Positions 17,051 to 26,912 of a DNA stretch of 64,000 nt are shown piece by piece (position 1 is the first letter of the stretch; every line of letters begins with the position of its first letter). Made by a program: the position numbers and the translations under genes. This DNA comes from Gammaproteobacteria bacterium. Lineage in GTDB: Bacteria; Pseudomonadota; Gammaproteobacteria; Berkiellales; Berkiellaceae. The notes beneath the pieces were generated by a model. The model did no database searches. It was not told the DNA's origin and saw only the letters and a program-made list of their open reading frames with translations. The DNA lies in the NCBI GenBank assembly GCA_016191245.1, contig JACPOY010000022.1, positions 1-64,000 on the forward strand, in the 5' to 3' direction.

Positions 17051-17288
17051 ATTTAACTCCATTAATATCATTCGACTCGGCAAATAAACTGAATTTATAT
17101 TGCCATTTTTTTAAACTTGTAATATTGAAATAAGGAAAATACAAAGCACTCAAATGTTGAGCTAGAGGACTAATTGCTTAGATGGTTGCCTCCCTTAACG
17201 AAGCTCCCTATTTCAATTAAAGAATGCCTTTAAATCTAATTTAGGTCAATAGAAAATAAAGCAATACAAAATTATGGGATATGCTGAT

Positions 17289-17690
17289 TTATTGAAGGAA
17301 AAACCAATGCGATGGCCATAAATCGCTTGCTTCGATTGAGAGTTTTTCATTCTCAAATACACTGATTGCATTTTTATATTCTTGTTCAAGGGGTAGGACT
17401 TTCTGCTGCAATAAAACCAATAACTGCTTTGAATTAAGATGAGCTAATGGCTTAATTTTTTTCCATAATTCATGGATCTCATTTACCTCATCTTTATTAG
17501 GAGAAAGCGCTTTTAAATCTTCCCAAAAGGGATCTGACTGTAACCGTTTAATTGAAGCAGCAGAGCTACTCTTTAAATCGGTTAACACCTTTTCTTCATA
17601 GCGCTGAATATTTTTCTGGATGTGCTGTGAGTGATAACTTAAGAATCTATTTTTCCATGATTTCTTAGATTTAACTGGAATATAGTCCAT
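17289..17690 (-). pseudogene. N-terminal paralogue fragment of the large membrane protein
   Basis: 133 residues similar along their length to the first frame of the gene at 15042: both have KxxWKxRFxSYH, then DLK, IWEKIKPLAHLNSKQLL against LWKKIKPLAHLNSKQLL, LPLE and WPSHWFF. It ends in a stop just after WPSHWFFLQ and nothing homologous follows, so only the first sixth of an 898-residue protein remains. The two copies flank the peptide-oxygenase-acetyltransferase cassette in the same orientation, as if that cassette entered between tandem duplicates. It might still be made as a short protein. Confidence 0.55.
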
Positions 17691-17799
17691 CGTACTGCTT
17701 GAGGAATTACCCTCTCTCCTCTTTCAAGAAGCAATACATGGATATTAAACTTAAAATTGATGCTTTTGCGCATATATTAGATAATTTTTTGAAAAATTA

Positions 17800-18471
17800 T
17801 TATCGCACACCTTTTTTAAAACCAACAAATCGCTCAATATTCGGCACTTTTTCATCTAACGGCGCAAATACCGCATCATTTTTTAACCAACGTGAAACAT
17901 ATTGAGACAAAATAGGCTTATCAGTTTTTTTCATTAAATCAGGCTCATCAAATTCAATTTCTTTGACTTCTTCAAAGCCACATTTCTTATAAAATGCAAT
18001 GCTATTTTCATTAATTTTCCGTGTATAAAGTTCCATGCCACATGTTTCAGGAAAACGTTTTCCAAGTTCATTTAGTACCGCACGACCAATACCCATTTGA
18101 TGAAATCCTGGGTTCAATGTTACCCAACGCAAGTATATTTTGGCCGTTTTTTGGTTAACTTCACAAGAAAAAAATGCGATGGGTTGATCATGAAGACGAG
18201 CGATCACATATTGAATGCGTTGGTGGTTATTTTCTTGTTCTAAAATAGCCCTTTTCTCTTCGTCAAATAAATGGCCAAAGTGCGATTTAAGTTTTATGAT
18301 ATAATCTTCTTTTAAGATTTTACCTTCCCAATTAAATTGAGCCGGATCACTATTTTTATACGAGCTAACATACGCTTCAACAAATAAATGTTTAATTTTG
18401 GGCCAATCAAATTTACTTGCGGCATTCCATTCAAAGATCAAATCTTTTTTAATATCATCATATTTAGGCAT
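17800..18471 (-). CDS. GNAT family N-acetyltransferase
   Basis: A 223-residue protein. The GNAT core is in the second half: RIQYVIARLHDQPIAFFSCEV, then KIYLRWVTLNPGFHQMGIGRAVLNEL as beta4 with the acetyl-CoA loop (Q-x-x-G-x-G/A type), followed by METYTRK-like MELYTRKINENSIAFYKKCGFEEV. An N-terminal extension of about 75 residues is charged and unassigned. It lies between the paralogue fragment and the end of the transfer operon, reading leftwards, about 66 bp past the traG stop. Substrate unknown; it belongs to the unusually large set of acetyltransferases in the window. Confidence 0.75.
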   Translation of the reverse strand: MPKYDDIKKDLIFEWNAASKFDWPKIKHLFVEAYVSSYKNSDPAQFNWEGKILKEDYIIKLKSHFGHLFDEEKRAILEQENNHQRIQYVIARLHDQPIAFFSCEVNQKTAKIYLRWVTLNPGFHQMGIGRAVLNELGKRFPETCGMELYTRKINENSIAFYKKCGFEEVKEIEFDEPDLMKKTDKPILSQYVSRWLKNDAVFAPLDEKVPNIERFVGFKKGVR

Positions 18472-18537
18472 ATATCACTACATTCAACCAAAAAGTGAAA
18501 AAGTCTAATCATGAGCAAACTTACTCGGGATGTGTGA

Positions 18538-21099
18538 TTATAGCACCCCTGTTAATTCTTCATAGTCATTCTTAATTTTATTCGCATTTTGTTGAAAATC
18601 ATCTTTTAAATTTACTTTCTTTTGCTGATACATCGTATCTAGCTTTCCTTTTTCTTGGTTTAAGTTGATCCCTTGTACTCGAGCTTTGACTTTCTCATCC
18701 AACATTTCTTTAATGGCTTTTGCTGAGTACTCTTTCGCCAGATGAGGATTATTTAGCACTTGAGCAGCTTGTACTTCACCCATGGGTTCACTTGCACCAG
18801 GCGCTGGTATTTTGGCAACTCGAGACAGCAGTTCTTGATCCCAGTTAAAACTAGCACTTGAGGACAACTCTTTGTGTTGGGATGCCAACTCACTCCATGC
18901 CTGCGATTCGCCCACTGACTGTTGCCACGAAATCGCTGAAGATTGTGCATCTTGGAACGCCGCATCGGCCCTATAAGCAAGATTTGCCCCATAGGTATCC
19001 CCTCGTCGCTGTAATTCTTCAGCAAGCACCCTGAAAGAGCTTTCTTGAGAGCGACCATTTCCTGAGGAATCCGATAAGTCGTTACTCACTTGATCAGCAA
19101 CAGATGTACTTTGGTCGTGATAGCTTCTACTATTGGCCTCTGCCCCTAGATCAATCATCCCTTTTATTCCAAGTAATCCGCTGCCTCCAACCCCTACACT
19201 GCCACGTATAAATTTGGTTAAAGACTTTTGATCCCCCATTACATCGCTCTTTCCCTCTGAGTGCGCTTGTCTTGCAACCTGCTCATGCGAATTTTTTGAA
19301 TATTCAGCAATTGCATTTGCTTCATTAGTACTAAAACTGGTACTTGATGACATTTCCTCGCTTAAATGTTTACCAAGTACAGCCGTAGCAGCAAGAGAAG
19401 CTGATGCTCTTTCTTCAAATGAAACTTGTTGCTGGGACGCAATTTGCTGTGAAATAGCGCTTTGCTGACCCGTAATCATACGCATAGTTTCAGCTTCATT
19501 AATATGTGTTCCCATACGAGAAATAGCTCCGCTACTATCTGCGATTATTTCTCCTGATGGCGCAGAAGTATAATGAACCATATCAGTACCTTGCATTCTA
19601 AATGCGCCAGCACTGTAAGAGGCGTTTGTATCATATTTATTAGCATTTAAGTTATTAAATGAATGATTGTTAAGGTCAGTGTTCCCATAGCGTAAATTAC
19701 CCGTAGTAGCCTCTTCTGCCGCAGCCATAGCTGAAGATTGATTAATACCAAATAAACTAGCAGACATATTTGCTAATACACCTGGGCCATTTTTAAATAT
19801 GCTCCAGGTCAAGATTGGAATAAAAGAAGACATAAATCCAGCAAAAGCAGCAATCTTCGCATTAACATCATAAATCCCAGGTAACGTATCAAGGCAAATT
19901 CCCACCCCGCCAGAAGTCGTTGCAGCCGAAACAGTGGCAATTTTAGCTGCATAGCTAAAGAACACGTTCAATAAAGCAAATATCGGTCCCCAGGAATGCA
20001 CCCAGAAAAGCGATTTGATATATAACAAACAGATACTGCCCCCTTGTGGTAGCAATATCAACAAAAATACGATGGGAAAAATACCATACAATAAACACTC
20101 AAAGATCGCTCGCATCAAAGGAAGCTTTTCAAGTGCGAGCTGCCCTACAATAGTATAAGAAGCATGTTGCTGAATTTTCGCGCGTGAAGCAGCAAATTGT
20201 TGTAAAGCAGCTGCTGAACCTGTTTCTGAAGCAAATGAATCTACGCCATCTATAATTGACTGCATCATCAACTGTTGGTGCAATATTTCTTCCGCTGTTC
20301 GAGAAATCCCTAATAAATAGTTGTATGCTCCAGGTAAATGCGATAGAAAAAGGCCACTAGCCATCTGTGAGGTGTCCGCACTTCGATAATAACGATTGCT
20401 ATAGATAGATTTAACCTTGCGGATCTGTTCATCCCATTCCTTTGAGAGGGTCTGCGCACCGGTATAGCAGGTGATAATTTCATTGTTATAGGGGAAAGCA
20501 TGCGCTTTTGATGCATTTTTACTCACCAATCCCCAAATATCATTACTTTTTTTCAAATCGTCAATTGTATACTTTTTACCCCTGATAGCTTCAAAAACAA
20601 CACACTGATGAATAAAATTACGCATATTCTTTGAAAACTTTTCATCAGCAATTGGCATAAACGCTGTTTTTTCTATCATTGTCGAAGCCATCATCATGCC
20701 AGTACGATGATATTTTACGTCGTCAGGTGATGAAAAAGCCGATTCAAAAAGTCGAGTAATTGCATCACCTATATGGCTGCTAAAATGCGCCACACTGGCA
20801 ACACCAAAAGGTACATTCTTAACAATCCTTGGGGTATCACCGTAAATTCTATCAATGATAACGACCTCCGCTTTTGGAACAAATAATAAAGAATATGCCA
20901 GGGTATAACCTAAAAACCATTTCGAGAGGATTACAACATTACCTTTGAGAATTGAATAATAGGCCACGGCAACTACAGCAAAAAGAACCGCAAAATTTAA
21001 AATGGTGTCGTAGTCATCACTTTTAGCGATGCCTGCAATCCCATTAAATACATTATCTAAGTAAGGGCCCGCTCCATATGTGATAATCTCAAATGTCAT
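18538..21099 (-). CDS. traG: F-type conjugal transfer protein TraG
   Basis: 853 residues, last gene of the leftward transfer operon. The N-terminal 470 residues hold several hydrophobic segments (TILNFAVLFAVVAVAYYSIL, PIVFLLILLPQGGSICLLYI, FAGFMSSFIPILTWSIF) and the pattern of TraG, which anchors in the inner membrane for pilus assembly and mating-pair stabilisation. The C-terminal half is Ser/Gln/Ala-rich, periplasmic and helical, ending in DDFQQNANKIKNDYEEL. It starts 7 bp after the traH stop. A scrap of a related traG lies at 466-535. The gene is complete. Confidence 0.9.
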   Translation of the reverse strand: MTFEIITYGAGPYLDNVFNGIAGIAKSDDYDTILNFAVLFAVVAVAYYSILKGNVVILSKWFLGYTLAYSLLFVPKAEVVIIDRIYGDTPRIVKNVPFGVASVAHFSSHIGDAITRLFESAFSSPDDVKYHRTGMMMASTMIEKTAFMPIADEKFSKNMRNFIHQCVVFEAIRGKKYTIDDLKKSNDIWGLVSKNASKAHAFPYNNEIITCYTGAQTLSKEWDEQIRKVKSIYSNRYYRSADTSQMASGLFLSHLPGAYNYLLGISRTAEEILHQQLMMQSIIDGVDSFASETGSAAALQQFAASRAKIQQHASYTIVGQLALEKLPLMRAIFECLLYGIFPIVFLLILLPQGGSICLLYIKSLFWVHSWGPIFALLNVFFSYAAKIATVSAATTSGGVGICLDTLPGIYDVNAKIAAFAGFMSSFIPILTWSIFKNGPGVLANMSASLFGINQSSAMAAAEEATTGNLRYGNTDLNNHSFNNLNANKYDTNASYSAGAFRMQGTDMVHYTSAPSGEIIADSSGAISRMGTHINEAETMRMITGQQSAISQQIASQQQVSFEERASASLAATAVLGKHLSEEMSSSTSFSTNEANAIAEYSKNSHEQVARQAHSEGKSDVMGDQKSLTKFIRGSVGVGGSGLLGIKGMIDLGAEANSRSYHDQSTSVADQVSNDLSDSSGNGRSQESSFRVLAEELQRRGDTYGANLAYRADAAFQDAQSSAISWQQSVGESQAWSELASQHKELSSSASFNWDQELLSRVAKIPAPGASEPMGEVQAAQVLNNPHLAKEYSAKAIKEMLDEKVKARVQGINLNQEKGKLDTMYQQKKVNLKDDFQQNANKIKNDYEELTGVL

Positions 21100-21106
21100 A
21101 ATGCAC

Positions 21107-22465
21107 CTACCACTGAATTACATTTGATGAATTTTTCATGCCTGAAGCATATTGGCTTGCAATTTCTTTTTCGACATTTTTCGCTTTCTCAATCAAAGAT
21201 AGAACTTGATTGGCTTGCTCTGCTGACTTTGCTCTTTCGCGATCCACCTGCTCTCTGGCTTTTTGCATCTTAACGAAAAAATCACTTCCTATTTTCCCTA
21301 AATCATGCTCAGAGCGCGATATTTCTTCAACGGCTTTGATATTTTCAACTAAAAATGCATAAAGCAAATCAAATGCGATTAATTCACTATAATAATGGAT
21401 ATCCATAAGCTTAGTTGCTGGTGCATAGGTCGTGTACACATTTAGAATTCGATAAACAGGGATTGAAGTCGTATTTAATAATGCCTTATGTGAAGGCTTA
21501 AGCTCTTCGTCGTGCTCCATTGCATAAACCATTTCATTAAGCGCTTGCGTAATTTTTACACCTAATGACTTGCTTGAACTTATTTTTAATGGTTTTAATT
21601 TAGGTCGTAAGCAACCGTTTTTCTCATAGGTATCGCATGCATAAACTGTAGCATCTCCACCATAAACTATGGCTTGCAGTAGATTGCTATGCGTTGATAA
21701 TGATGGCAAATCTAAAATGCTCAAATTGCCATGTTCATTTCTGGAAAAAACAATCGTGCCAGATAAAGACATCATAAATTCAGCAAATTCGTTATCATTG
21801 CCGAATATCTTTGAATTTTTAATTGCTTTCCATGCCATATTAAGGTTAGTGATTGGATTATTAGCATTTGATTTAGATGAAGAATTACCTTTAGCACTGC
21901 AATGAACCCGAGAATTAAAGTAGGAAGATGACTCACCATTTTGATTTGCATTAGCTCGGCATAAAACATCTTGTGTCGCTTCTGTTTGCGGCCAAATCAT
22001 TCCCAATCCCATTGCAGCGGTTTCACAACTATTAATATTGAATTGATTAATATTTTGAGCCCATTGGTTTAATTGTTCCACCTCATTTGCCAACATTGGC
22101 ATTACTGTTTTTAGTCCAATGGCAAAAGCTAGCGATTGTGCGTTATTACCAATGTTGCGCATCATATTCACCAATTGGTCTGAATTAATATATGAAAAAC
22201 CACCGGTAAATAGATCTATCCCTCCGCATCCTGCACTATAATTTGGTAATTGCATTGAAACAGGATGAATAATACGAGGAGGAGTTCGAGCATAAATTGA
22301 TCCCCCCGTATAATATCCTGCGCTTTGTCCTTTATAAGCATTTGGACCAGATACATTATTGATTTCAGCATAGCTATCAAAAAATTTTTCAAGCTCATGC
22401 TCTAAAGAAGCATTAGAAGCAGAACATAAGCAAACGCTAATGATTAACAGTACGTAGCGTAGCAT
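21107..22465 (-). CDS. traH: F-type conjugal transfer protein TraH
   Basis: 452 residues with an N-terminal signal peptide (LLIISVCLCSASNA) and the family blocks YSAGCGGIDLFTGGFSYIN, MRNIGNNAQSLAFAIGLKTVMPM and SCETAAMGLGM. TraH is periplasmic and works with TraF, TraU, TraW and TrbC in pilus extension. A coiled-coil stretch follows near residues 395-450. AGGGGAGAG precedes the ATG, and the gene overlaps the end of traF by 29 bp, so the pair is translationally coupled. Complete. Confidence 0.9.
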   Translation of the reverse strand: MLRYVLLIISVCLCSASNASLEHELEKFFDSYAEINNVSGPNAYKGQSAGYYTGGSIYARTPPRIIHPVSMQLPNYSAGCGGIDLFTGGFSYINSDQLVNMMRNIGNNAQSLAFAIGLKTVMPMLANEVEQLNQWAQNINQFNINSCETAAMGLGMIWPQTEATQDVLCRANANQNGESSSYFNSRVHCSAKGNSSSKSNANNPITNLNMAWKAIKNSKIFGNDNEFAEFMMSLSGTIVFSRNEHGNLSILDLPSLSTHSNLLQAIVYGGDATVYACDTYEKNGCLRPKLKPLKISSSKSLGVKITQALNEMVYAMEHDEELKPSHKALLNTTSIPVYRILNVYTTYAPATKLMDIHYYSELIAFDLLYAFLVENIKAVEEISRSEHDLGKIGSDFFVKMQKAREQVDRERAKSAEQANQVLSLIEKAKNVEKEIASQYASGMKNSSNVIQW

Positions 22466-23240
22466 GCTCTCTCCCCTTTAAATTTTCATAAAATAATAAG
22501 AATCTTTGTTCAAGCTCACTTCGACTAATCAAACCAAATGCAATCGGGATTACTTCATCTTGTAACGGGGACACTGCGTAAATTGCAGGCACCTGGGTGA
22601 TGCCCCATTTTTCTGCAATTCCGTTATCAGATTTAAATATTTTAAACTCTTTTGTTGCCTTGCCATCTAAGCTAATTGCTAGTATTTTTATTTTATATCT
22701 GTCACCAAAAGTTTTTAATATGGGCGAAAATCTTTCGCAATATGGACAATTTGACTTATAAAAGTAGAAAATTCCGTAATTTTGCGCGATATCACTGATA
22801 GCCATGTTAATTACTTGAGAATTTTCTTTTTGCTTTACTTGCTTTGCCAGTTCGCTTGTTGGAAAACGTAAGGAGTAGTTTAACTCGGGATATTTAGCAA
22901 TCACCCATTGCCATGTTTTTGAAAACTTTTCAGCCTGATCTGTCCATAATTCTTGTGTTTTTATATATTCATATACGTTTTTTTCATTTGGTTCCAAAAG
23001 TGCTTTAGCACGTTTCGTTTCAATCTCTTTTTTAATGTTCTCTATCATTTCAAGTGGAGACAAGGTAGATAATTCTGATGTCACTTTGCTCTTGTCATCA
23101 TCTTTTGATGATTCATACCAATGCCAACCATGTGCATGTGATTCATAATATCCTGCCTCAACGAAAGATGAGGCAGCAATCAGCATTACACCAAAAAGGT
23201 ATAAACTAGAATTCTTGAGCAAATTTAAGATCGGGATCAT
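22437..23240 (-). CDS. traF: F-type conjugal pilus assembly protein TraF
   Basis: 267 residues: signal peptide, a region ending in FPTSELAKQVKQKEN, and a C-terminal thioredoxin-like domain with GIFYFYKSNCPYCERFSPIL. The CxxC pair is Cys165/Cys168, so this copy may keep disulfide activity; F plasmid TraF is thought to lack this motif. VPAIYAVSP provides the cis-proline. Periplasmic; needed to fold cysteine-rich TraN, TraU and TraH. Overlaps the upstream hypothetical gene by 35 bp and traH by 29 bp. Confidence 0.88.
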   Translation of the reverse strand: MIPILNLLKNSSLYLFGVMLIAASSFVEAGYYESHAHGWHWYESSKDDDKSKVTSELSTLSPLEMIENIKKEIETKRAKALLEPNEKNVYEYIKTQELWTDQAEKFSKTWQWVIAKYPELNYSLRFPTSELAKQVKQKENSQVINMAISDIAQNYGIFYFYKSNCPYCERFSPILKTFGDRYKIKILAISLDGKATKEFKIFKSDNGIAEKWGITQVPAIYAVSPLQDEVIPIAFGLISRSELEQRFLLFYENLKGREHATLRTVNH

Positions 23241-23844
23241 GGCTTCTTTTAGTCTCTTCTACAAGCCTATTTTTACCTTCAATAAGCTTCTTTTTGTCTT
23301 CACTTAAATTGACATCTTTATAAACAACAGTCGTGACATAATACCAATTCAATGGATTAAGCTTTGAATGCCAAAGTTGCTTTGTTTGCAAATCAATCTG
23401 AGTATTTTCAGCGTCTTTAAATGTACCATATCTTACATTATCCCAATCGTTACCATTGGTATCAGGATAACGAATAGTGGTATATTTTTTTGAAAATCCT
23501 GCACATAAACTTTTAAATAAAGGGTTTTCTTTACCCTCTTCCCAAGAGGCTGAAAATGAATCAACTTTTCCGTTGATAAAATGCATTTCTCCTTCAATAA
23601 ACTTCCCATGCTTTTGCCAATCAGGAAATTGTTTAAACGAAAGCTTAAGTAGATCTAATATATCTTTCCCATTGTCATCTTTATCAAATTTGACCGTATA
23701 TTTTATTTGTGCTTGATCTAGCTTTTGTTTAACATCATCAAAGGTAGTTTTTCCCAAATCGATGCCTATATACTCTTTACCTTGACAGTTGAAGCTCATT
23801 AAAGCCAAGGCGCTGAAAAAAAGAGCTAGTTTTGTATTCATCAT
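23206..23844 (-). CDS. Exported hypothetical protein within the transfer operon
   Basis: 212 residues starting with a signal peptide (MNTKLALFFSALALMSFNCQGKE). The sequence right after it, YIGIDLGKTTFDDVKQKLDQA, resembles the first strand-helix of BamE/SmpA-like small exported domains, and GEMHFINGKVDSFSASW could be the following hairpin. It lies where F-type operons usually place traN next to traF and overlaps both neighbours by a few bases, so it is made with them. Possible roles are entry exclusion or assembly aid in the periplasm. No tra family was recognised. Confidence 0.65.
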   Translation of the reverse strand: MMNTKLALFFSALALMSFNCQGKEYIGIDLGKTTFDDVKQKLDQAQIKYTVKFDKDDNGKDILDLLKLSFKQFPDWQKHGKFIEGEMHFINGKVDSFSASWEEGKENPLFKSLCAGFSKKYTTIRYPDTNGNDWDNVRYGTFKDAENTQIDLQTKQLWHSKLNPLNWYYVTTVVYKDVNLSEDKKKLIEGKNRLVEETKRSHDPDLKFAQEF

Positions 23845-25544
23845 TCATTTTCCTTAATCAACTGCGAATTAACTGCTTGGTGAATTTTTTTAGACAAATC
23901 GTGTTCATTTGGCAGTATAGTCTTGTTTCTGATCTCTTCATAAAGCTCAGAAAAATCCATTTTATTCCAATCAAGGGCCTGTAAATCTTGCGGGGTTAGC
24001 GGTAAGCATACAGGATTATCAGGCTCACCAAGCGATCTTCCCAACTGATTTATAGCACCTTGCTGGATTATTCTCGCAAGTTTAGAGGGAAAAACACAGT
24101 AACTTTTTTTCTTTTCAACACATTCACCAACTATTTTCGAATCACAATACTCCCCTACTTCAATTACACGTTTAGCCTCTTTTGCCATCCCTAATAGCTT
24201 TTCTTCTTCCTTACATGACGTTAAATGTAAATCCTGGCCCCAGCCCTTATCTTGGCAACAGTTGCTAAACCCAATGCCAAATTTACGGCAAGCCATTGCC
24301 TGTCCTTTAAAGATTTGGTTTGTATTCACATCATGCCCAGCAGCAGTAACCCCAGCTAAGTGAGATATCGCTTCCTCAAAGCTTCCAAGAGCCTCCTGTT
24401 GGGGTTTAAAGCAATCACCTTCTTTACAATAAGCCTCGACTTGTTCTTTCTTAGCTTCACAACTTGATTCTGGGCACTTGAATGTGACCCTATGCTGGGT
24501 GCACCCCACATCATCTTCTTTAGTAATACATTCGTTTTTTACTTGCTCACAGCCATTAGCTCTTAAAATTTGGCATTGAGAAACTGATGGTGGACAATGA
24601 AACACTATCTTTCGCTTCCAACAGTCTCGTAATACTTCAACGCCGCTTATATTTTTCTTACTGGGGCCTTCAAGACAAACGCTATTTGAATTACAACCTT
24701 TTGGTGCGTTGACTTTGCTCATACAATTTTGAGTCCAATGATCATGCAAAACTAAAGGTGGCAGGTATGTTACTTTGAATAAATGCTTTACTCCTCTATT
24801 TTTCCATTTGTTCTTCTTGTGATGAGTTTGACTAATACTAAAGTACGTTGTTAAGCCATTTGAACATGTCGGCATTGTAGGTGCATCATAAACAACATCT
24901 TCTGTTTGGAAGCTTCCACCAATTGTCGCGTCATAAAATGCACTATATCCTACATGCGCAAAACTAAGTCTTTGACAATCATAAGATGCTAAAGGCGGAT
25001 TGCTCCAACCATGAGCACTATTGGCATCATTTTGAGCAGTCAAAATACCTTTTTTGAGATCAATATAAAATGTAGTCTTCTTTTCCGCATAGCTTGAAGC
25101 ATATATTTCAAGGTCAAATGTTTCTTTGGAAGGTTGCTCAACATCAACCATCAAATATTCAATACAGCCATCCATAACTTGGGTATCTTCTATACAAGTT
25201 TCCTGATGATAAGACAGATGACAACTTAAGTTCCCTTGCTCTCTTTCCCATAATCTATCTTTATCGCCAATAACCCACGCTGGATTTTGAAATCTTTGTT
25301 GATTAACAAATTGACCTATTTCTTGGTTTTGAAATTCGGTGATACCTTTTTCAGACAATGACCTTTCATCTGGCGCTCTAAAAGGATTCTTTTCTTGCAG
25401 CTCTCTTGCATATTCTTCTGCCTGAGTGTGGTTTGATGTCAAAAATATGCCCAATTCTTCACCTGTTTTCTGAGAACTTTGCAATGCGTTTGCTTGAGTC
25501 ATATTTATCATCATAATAAGTGCTACTAATATCTGTTTTTTCAT
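23841..25544 (-). CDS. traN: F-type mating-pair stabilisation protein TraN
   Basis: 567 residues with a signal peptide and very many cysteines, as in the outer-membrane adhesin TraN. Family blocks include GCIEYLMVDVEQPSKETFDLEIYAS, MACRKFGIGFSNCCQDKGWGQDLHLTSC, ESCVEKKKSYC-like VGECVEKKKSYCVFPSKLARIIQQGAINQLG and LTPQDLQALDWNKMDFSELY. TraN contacts receptors on the recipient cell during mating. Overlaps trbC by one base and the hypothetical downstream gene by four. Complete. Confidence 0.9.
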   Translation of the reverse strand: MKKQILVALIMMINMTQANALQSSQKTGEELGIFLTSNHTQAEEYARELQEKNPFRAPDERSLSEKGITEFQNQEIGQFVNQQRFQNPAWVIGDKDRLWEREQGNLSCHLSYHQETCIEDTQVMDGCIEYLMVDVEQPSKETFDLEIYASSYAEKKTTFYIDLKKGILTAQNDANSAHGWSNPPLASYDCQRLSFAHVGYSAFYDATIGGSFQTEDVVYDAPTMPTCSNGLTTYFSISQTHHKKNKWKNRGVKHLFKVTYLPPLVLHDHWTQNCMSKVNAPKGCNSNSVCLEGPSKKNISGVEVLRDCWKRKIVFHCPPSVSQCQILRANGCEQVKNECITKEDDVGCTQHRVTFKCPESSCEAKKEQVEAYCKEGDCFKPQQEALGSFEEAISHLAGVTAAGHDVNTNQIFKGQAMACRKFGIGFSNCCQDKGWGQDLHLTSCKEEEKLLGMAKEAKRVIEVGEYCDSKIVGECVEKKKSYCVFPSKLARIIQQGAINQLGRSLGEPDNPVCLPLTPQDLQALDWNKMDFSELYEEIRNKTILPNEHDLSKKIHQAVNSQLIKENE

Positions 25545-25981
25545 TATGTAAGTTTTTCAATTACTTCTTTTGCTGATTTTGATTCAGCACGTGTTGCTAC
25601 TAATTGAGCTGCTGGTAACAACCCCATATCACCATACACAGTAATTGGCTCTTGATTATCATCAACAAAAACAACAGCGGGTACTTTTTCAATTTTATGC
25701 TTCTCAAATTCCTTTGGATCTAACAAAAACCCTTGTGAGTTGTCTTTAATGACCAACGTTGCTCTGTTAATGGTTTTCTTGAACGAGTTTTCAACAAATC
25801 CTCTTAAATATACCTGTGCATTTGCTTTTTCAGCTTGCTGTAGCCATTGCTTAATACTCATTTCTGGCATCGAAAAAGATATAAATACTTTCGTAGAATG
25901 TGCGAAACAATTGTTTGACATCAATATGATGAAAAAAAATAACCTATAACGCACAGCAATGTCGTTTACGCCAGACCACAT
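25544..25981 (-). CDS. trbC: F-type conjugal transfer pilus assembly protein TrbC
   Basis: About 145 residues: signal peptide FFFIILMSNNCFA, then VFISFSMPEMSIKQWLQQAEKANAQVYLRGF and the KVPAVVFVDDNQEPITVYGDMGL thioredoxin-like end typical of TrbC_Ftype, which works with TraW in pilus assembly in the periplasm. The frame is open to 26047, but ATG 25981 has GGGGAGG upstream and directly precedes the signal peptide. It overlaps traU by 38 bp. Confidence 0.85.
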   Translation of the reverse strand: MWSGVNDIAVRYRLFFFIILMSNNCFAHSTKVFISFSMPEMSIKQWLQQAEKANAQVYLRGFVENSFKKTINRATLVIKDNSQGFLLDPKEFEKHKIEKVPAVVFVDDNQEPITVYGDMGLLPAAQLVATRAESKSAKEVIEKLT

Positions 25982-26912
25982 AAGCAAAATCCTCCCCTTT
26001 GACTGGATACTCTTTCCCCGATTCCCATAAAACAGTGCTTTTTCCATATGGATGACATTGACTTGCTACCGGATAAGCCATTTGATAGCGATATTGGGAT
26101 TTTTTCCAAATAGGCATTGGGTATTTACCACACAAGCCCTCTTGTCCGACGGTACCCCACAATAAGAGTTCTCTATGCATCTTATATGTCATCTTTTCAA
26201 CTAAAGATGTACTCGCTGCTACGCCACCGTAATGATTTGCAGTGTACGAAGTAAATGGATAAACACTACCTTGACTGCCTGCGCACCAAAACAAAGCATC
26301 AATACCGGTATGAGCTGTTGCAGCCAAAGCATCGGCACTGCAAGCTGCTTGTGCGGCAATATTTCCGAATAGAATAGCTTCTGGGTTCAAAACAATACTC
26401 AGCGTCTCGTTCTGCCAAGTAGGATCAAATTCTGTTAAATACGCAACATCAAAATCTGAATTTTCGACACAGCCACCATCCACCAAGATCTCTAGTAGCT
26501 TTAACAAGGGATAATCGTACCAATGCAAATGATATTGGCTTTGTTTATTACTACCATTTAGGGATGGCCCCATTTGCCCCCCTTTCGCAGGGGCAGAAAG
26601 CTGCAATCCTCCCATGCTGACAAAACAAAGCGGTGTGCGAGTAACGTCTACAATTTGTACGGGCTCCCAAAAACCAATACTTAGACCAACGCGTGGAATG
26701 GGATTTGAACAAGTGCAAACGGGTGATTTAGGATTAGCTGTATCAGGGTTCTTCCCTTTTGAAACCGGCACATTACCTATGGTTAAAGGGAACATACATC
26801 CCCAAGCTATATCCGTAATAGGATTTAAAAACCTACCCTGACAGAACGTGCCAGCCATCCCCATTGAACAATGGCCTAAAGTTAGGATAATTACCATCAG
26901 GAAGGTACGCAT
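25944..26912 (-). CDS. traU: F-type conjugal transfer protein TraU
   Basis: 322 residues, signal peptide MVIILTLGHCSMGMAG, then FLNPITDIAWGCMFPLTIGN, SKGKNPDT, CTCSNPIPRVGLSIGFWEPVQIVDVTRTPLCFVSMGG and the cysteine-rich remainder diagnostic of TraU. TraU is periplasmic and needed for DNA transfer more than pilus growth. Ends with RKRHCCAL. Overlaps traW by 16 bp and trbC by 38 bp. Complete. Confidence 0.92.
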   Translation of the reverse strand: MRTFLMVIILTLGHCSMGMAGTFCQGRFLNPITDIAWGCMFPLTIGNVPVSKGKNPDTANPKSPVCTCSNPIPRVGLSIGFWEPVQIVDVTRTPLCFVSMGGLQLSAPAKGGQMGPSLNGSNKQSQYHLHWYDYPLLKLLEILVDGGCVENSDFDVAYLTEFDPTWQNETLSIVLNPEAILFGNIAAQAACSADALAATAHTGIDALFWCAGSQGSVYPFTSYTANHYGGVAASTSLVEKMTYKMHRELLLWGTVGQEGLCGKYPMPIWKKSQYRYQMAYPVASQCHPYGKSTVLWESGKEYPVKGEDFAYVVWRKRHCCAL

